DNA of 64,000 nt from CAZIGK01 sp964538615 (GTDB lineage Bacteria; Pseudomonadota; Alphaproteobacteria; Rickettsiales; RI-342), in NCBI GenBank assembly GCA_964538615.1, contig CAZIGK010000007.1, positions 29,638 through 93,637 of the forward strand, in the 5' to 3' direction. Below are positions 60,653-64,000 of this stretch, in pieces. The notes beneath the pieces were generated by a model, which was given only the letters and a program-made list of their open reading frames with translations, was not told where the DNA came from and searched no databases. Position 1 is the stretch's first letter, and each line of letters begins with the position of its first letter. Made by a program: the position numbers and the translations under genes.

Positions 60653-61632
60653 AAGAACGTATTGCGATTATTGGATCCGGCATGGCGGGAGCAGTATTGG
60701 CCAAAGCGCTGAAAAACCGTGGCTATGATGTGGATGTGTTTGAAAAAGCCCGTGGGGCTGGGGGGCGCATGTCTACCCGCACGGCGGAAGGCGTGAGTTT
60801 TGACCATGGAGCACAATATTTCACCCTGCGCAATGTGGCCGCCCGGCAATGGATGCAGCCGTTGTTTGACAAGGGGTTGATTCAGCATTGGCATGGGCCG
60901 TATGTCACCCTTCGCAAGGATGGTAGTCTCTCCCCTTTCCAGCGGGCGGATAATTGCTTTGTTGGGGTGCCGGGAATGAATGTGATTCCTAAAACCCTGC
61001 TGGAGGGTTTGAATGTGAAATACAATACCTCGGTTCGTAACATGGATAAAACCAAAGACGGTGCCTGGCAACTGAAGTCTGATGATGATAAAGACTTAGG
61101 CATCTATCAGCGTGTGCTGTTGACCATGCCCCCGCAACAGGCGGTGGCTTTGTTGCCCCAAAACTTTGCCCATGTGCAAACGTTACAGTCTTTGGAGATG
61201 TTTCCGTGCTTGTCTCTTATGGTTGCGCCAGAATACAGCATTAAACCACGCTGGGCTGCTGGGAAGGTGGAAAACAGCGATGTCATTAGTTGGTTGGCAT
61301 GGAACCATACGAAGCCGGGACGCGGAGAATCCCCCACGCTAGTGGCGCATACCCGACGCAGATGGACGGAAGCGCGGTTGGATATTGACCCCATGACGGT
61401 GCTGGATGAACTGTTGGACGAGGCGGAACGGCTGTGTGGCTACAAACTGCGCCCCTATAAATATGCCACCGTACACCGTTGGCTCTATGCCCGCCCAACG
61501 GATCAACGCGGTCCCGGTGCGTTGTGGGATGCATCCCTGTGTCTGGGTTACGCGGGTGATGCCTGTACGGGGGGGCGGGTAGAGGGAGCCATTGTCTCTG
61601 CGCTGGATTTGATTAGCCAGATGGAGTTGTAA
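60649..61632 (+). CDS. FAD-dependent amine oxidase-like (renalase-type) oxidoreductase
   Basis: 327 residues. RIAIIGSGMAGAVLAKALKN and VDVFEKARGAGGRMSTR form the Rossmann FAD site (GxGxxG and Glu, followed by the GG-R-M/S motif). SFDHGAQYFTLRN is typical of renalase-like proteins. The C-terminus has CLGYAGDACTGGRVEGAIVS, the second FAD contact (GD box). It probably oxidises a small substrate, perhaps a reduced nicotinamide form; this is inference. Confidence 0.9.
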   Translation: MKERIAIIGSGMAGAVLAKALKNRGYDVDVFEKARGAGGRMSTRTAEGVSFDHGAQYFTLRNVAARQWMQPLFDKGLIQHWHGPYVTLRKDGSLSPFQRADNCFVGVPGMNVIPKTLLEGLNVKYNTSVRNMDKTKDGAWQLKSDDDKDLGIYQRVLLTMPPQQAVALLPQNFAHVQTLQSLEMFPCLSLMVAPEYSIKPRWAAGKVENSDVISWLAWNHTKPGRGESPTLVAHTRRRWTEARLDIDPMTVLDELLDEAERLCGYKLRPYKYATVHRWLYARPTDQRGPGALWDASLCLGYAGDACTGGRVEGAIVSALDLISQMEL

Positions 61633-61754
61633 TTTTTATCGCATTTGCCTCTGCGGGGGGGATGGATTCCGCATCACGCTCACTGCCGCTCGCTGTACGG
61701 AATGACAACAATGACAATGAGGCTGGCGTGGTTTTATCCACGATAGGTCAAAAA

Positions 61755-61779
61755 AAAGGGCTGGCAGTGCCAGCCCTTT
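61755..61779 (-). terminator. Strong terminator of the 61802-63592 gene
   Basis: AAAGGGCTGGC and GCCAGCCCTTT form an 11-bp stem with an AGT loop. On the minus strand a long T-run follows. The 61633-61754 gap also contains a TTCCG..CGGAA inverted repeat with no clear role. Confidence 0.85.
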
Positions 61780-61801
61780 ATGTGTGATTTGGCTTCAGCT
61801 A

Positions 61802-63592
61802 TTACCGCATCTCTACGCCGTTGGCTTGCTCTACTGCCGGGCGGGCGGTGCTGTTCGCTGCGATGCCGCCATTGTTTTGAGCCTGAACTCCACTGGCTGC
61901 ACTTTGCACCTGCGCTTGCAGGGCAGGGTCGCCGGCCAGAGCGGCTTCAATTTCCGCCTGACGGTCACGCTGCTCTGCTGCCTGTTGGGCGCCTTGCACC
62001 TGACCCCGGGTGGTAGCATCCCCCGTGACCAGTGGTGTTACGGCCTGCGTTACCTGCTGGCCAATATTGTTGGCAAGGTTGGCAGCACCGGCACCATTGA
62101 ATAACCCTTCGATAAAGCCCATGATGGAATCGCCAATTTGCGAGAAGATATTGCCGCGTGCATGTTGCGCCAGTGCGGAAGCTACGCCATCAATATTTTT
62201 GTCAATATTTTCAGCATATTGAATCCATCCTCCGGTGGGGGGGGCCGCTTGGGGATCCAGTGCGGCATACGCACCAATCAGGTTGAGGAGTTCCTGCTTG
62301 TTGACACCGGGGGGCACTTTGATGCCATTCATGTCAAGAATGCCTTCTTTCGCCCATTCCATGGAGTTGTTGATCTTTTTCGCCAATGCATAGGAGATAG
62401 TGAAATCTCCCCCCATAAGGGTTGCCATTTTGTTCTTGATAATGCTCTCGACGGCTGCCCGGTTCGCTTCTTCGTCATTGGGGGCGCTGGCTGCACGGGA
62501 GCGGTCGATAAAATGTTCCCCGGCACGCATGATGGTTGCCCCAACGTTTTTCGTCAGGGTGTGCTCTACACCATTGACATCTTGCCAGGTAAAGCCCTTA
62601 CCGTCATACAGTTCTGCAAACACCTTGGTTTCCACTTGTTTGCGAGTGGATATTTTGGCTTGTTCGTGGAACGTTTCAAAGCTGGAGACCAAGCCATCCA
62701 CAACCGTGGCTTCCAGTCCCATTTGTAGCAAGTTCTCTCGCATTTTAGCGGGATCACCATTGGATGCTTTCATGGCCTCTGCGAGATCATTTAGTTGAAA
62801 TTGATTCCGAGTAGCACCTACTTGCTCTGCTCCCCACATGCCGAGATGCTGACCCAGAAAATATCCTCCAGCGCCAACGGCACCAACAATAGCAACACCA
62901 ACCACTATGGGGGCTGCAACTACCGCTGCGCCAGCTAAAAGCCCGGTTCCTACGACTGCTCCTACCCCTGTTGCAACAGCACCTCCTACAGCAACAGCTC
63001 CTGCAGCACCTGCAACCCCGCCGACTATTGCGCCAGCCGCGCCTACGCCAAGACCCCAACCTGTTGCGGCTTGTTTGGTTGCAACAATATTTGCATTCGC
63101 AAGTACCGCAGAATTGGCTTCCAGTGCTTGCGCCATGGCTGTGGCCATGGCTAGTTCGTCTGTGCGGCGGTCAATTTCCACAGCCAATGCGGGCATAACA
63201 GCCGCCATTTCCTGCACTTCTGCATCTGTCGCGCCGGGGAAGCCTTCCCGTATGGCGGCTGCAACATCCGCACTTTTTTGCAAATCATCCATAAATTTGC
63301 CAAGTAGCACAAAGTCATTCAGGCGAGATTGATGCTCCGGGCTGGCGGCATATTTATTCTGAGCAATTTGTAGGTTGGCCTGTGCTTCGTTGATAATAGC
63401 CTGACGCGCTTCATAGAGTTTTCTTTGAAGCTCACTAACACCAGAATCTACTTCCGCATTAATATCACCTAGCGTCCGGCTGACGGTTCCCGGTGCAGCG
63501 AGGGCAGCCCCTACGGGGTCAACGGTGGCTTGGGCAACGTTCCCTGCGAGTGCGGTTGCGTCCTGTGCCAGATTTTGATTCGGATCCGCCAT
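61802..63592 (-). CDS. Large Ala/Gly-rich protein with internal hydrophobic hairpin, function unknown
   Basis: 596 residues from ATG 63592 (AAAGGGA upstream). The N-terminal part (residues 1-170) is helical, with LQRKLYEARQAIINEAQANL. Residues about 175-250 are an almost unbroken Gly/Ala/Val region (GWGLGVGAAGAIVGGVAGAA, then AAVVAAPIVVGVAIVGAVGA) long enough for two or more membrane passages. The next 250 residues are soluble (AELYDGKGFTWQDVNGVEHT, GGDFTISYALAKKINNSMEW). The tail is disordered and Gln/Ala-rich. No signal peptide. The layout resembles 11373-12923: no signal, hydrophobic hairpin, Ala-rich tail and a strong terminator. Confidence 0.75.
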   Translation of the reverse strand: MADPNQNLAQDATALAGNVAQATVDPVGAALAAPGTVSRTLGDINAEVDSGVSELQRKLYEARQAIINEAQANLQIAQNKYAASPEHQSRLNDFVLLGKFMDDLQKSADVAAAIREGFPGATDAEVQEMAAVMPALAVEIDRRTDELAMATAMAQALEANSAVLANANIVATKQAATGWGLGVGAAGAIVGGVAGAAGAVAVGGAVATGVGAVVGTGLLAGAAVVAAPIVVGVAIVGAVGAGGYFLGQHLGMWGAEQVGATRNQFQLNDLAEAMKASNGDPAKMRENLLQMGLEATVVDGLVSSFETFHEQAKISTRKQVETKVFAELYDGKGFTWQDVNGVEHTLTKNVGATIMRAGEHFIDRSRAASAPNDEEANRAAVESIIKNKMATLMGGDFTISYALAKKINNSMEWAKEGILDMNGIKVPPGVNKQELLNLIGAYAALDPQAAPPTGGWIQYAENIDKNIDGVASALAQHARGNIFSQIGDSIMGFIEGLFNGAGAANLANNIGQQVTQAVTPLVTGDATTRGQVQGAQQAAEQRDRQAEIEAALAGDPALQAQVQSAASGVQAQNNGGIAANSTARPAVEQANGVEMR

Positions 63593-63761
63593 GTGCATTC
63601 CCTTTCATGCGTTGTGGAATCTTATCCTGTGTACCACAGTACAGGAGAAATTTGAAACTTTTGTGAATGTGTTGCGCAAAAGATGTGCAATGCGTTAGAT
63701 TGCGTCCTTTTTGATGGGTAGCTGAGCGGGAATGGCGAGGGGACAAAAACGGCGGCAAGTA

Positions 63762-64000
63762 GGCCGCCGCCTTCAGCGAGCGCCAGCGAGAGGGGCTTTA
63801 GCCCCGACGCGCAGAGAGGCTAGCAAGCCGAGTGGAGCCAAGGAAAAGTTTTCCGTGGATGCCTGCCTGCGCAGGCATGACGGGTTCTCTCAAGAGGGGG
63901 GGACAAGAAGCGGGCACAGGAGTGCGAGCCTTTAGCGAGTGAAACGAGAGGGGCGAAGCCACGCCAACGGTTGTGTCATGCGCAGGCAAGCAGGCCTGCG
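63762..64000. repeat. Modular intergenic repeat, copy B (runs to window edge)
   Basis: Module 2 (63833-63854: TGGAGCCAAGGAAAAGTTTT, then CC) is followed directly by module 1 (63855-64000), nearly identical to 46558-46706 in its conserved blocks. Upstream, 63762-63832 holds further GCGAG/AGAGGGGC palindromic pieces. Module order is reversed compared with copy A. Confidence 0.85.

Overview
The window is chromosomal DNA of a flagellated Gram-negative bacterium, most likely a free-living or host-associated alphaproteobacterium of middling G+C (about half or slightly more, by eye). The evidence for Alphaproteobacteria is gene order and gene content: xthA/erpA beside dgt-argS-SPOR-nagZ-tatA-tatB; rlpA-dacC-tmk-holB-metG-tatD-MBL; and fliX divergent from flgI-flgJ(cheL)-flbY-flgK-flgL. 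The species cannot be named from sequence alone.

Layout. 1-4155 (minus): a nucleoside 2-deoxyribosyltransferase cut by the window edge, a TRAP receptor, an SLC13 permease and an unknown protein. 4344-7399 (plus): an acyl-CoA-synthetase-like protein with a damaged active site, a small protein and a secreted ankyrin protein. 7763-9625: thiC. 9818-12923: an island of unknown genes ending in a large Ala-rich protein. 13129-14952: typA. 15091-18994 (minus): ddpX, a Pro-rich DUF2914 protein, xthA, a DUF4236 protein and erpA. 19281-33700 (plus): a long housekeeping run covering dNTP control, tRNA charging, cell-wall enzymes (nagZ, mltB, rlpA, dacC), TatA/TatB, tmk, holB, metG and tatD. 33788-35367: isolated VirB8-like and VirB9-like genes of a type IV secretion system. 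35415-36904 (minus): a cation efflux pump and dksA.

36960-43672 is a flagellar cluster. fliX faces flgI-flgJ-flbY-flgK-flgL-fliW, and a consensus sigma-54 promoter precedes flgI. An orphan Flp pilin gene and fliB (flagellin lysine N-methylase) follow. At 45622-45830, upstream of an outer-membrane beta-barrel gene, lies a strongly structured RNA-like region whose arms pair in mutually exclusive ways. 46796-52951 (minus) holds gltB and gltD. Then come ydcH, rlmJ, the reverse-transsulfuration pair (cystathionine beta-synthase, cystathionine gamma-lyase/synthase), a methyltransferase-like gene, a chemotaxis receptor, a DUF423/DUF2256/FAD-protein operon and a second large Ala/Gly-rich protein. A modular intergenic repeat occurs at 46558-46793 and 63762-64000, with a fragment at 51470-51496.

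The genes suggest a motile, metabolically independent cell: ammonia assimilation, thiamine pyrimidine synthesis, cysteine from homocysteine, flagellum and chemotaxis. Type IV secretion parts and unusual surface or exported proteins hint at interaction with other cells. No rRNA, tRNA, CRISPR array or intact transposase gene was seen.
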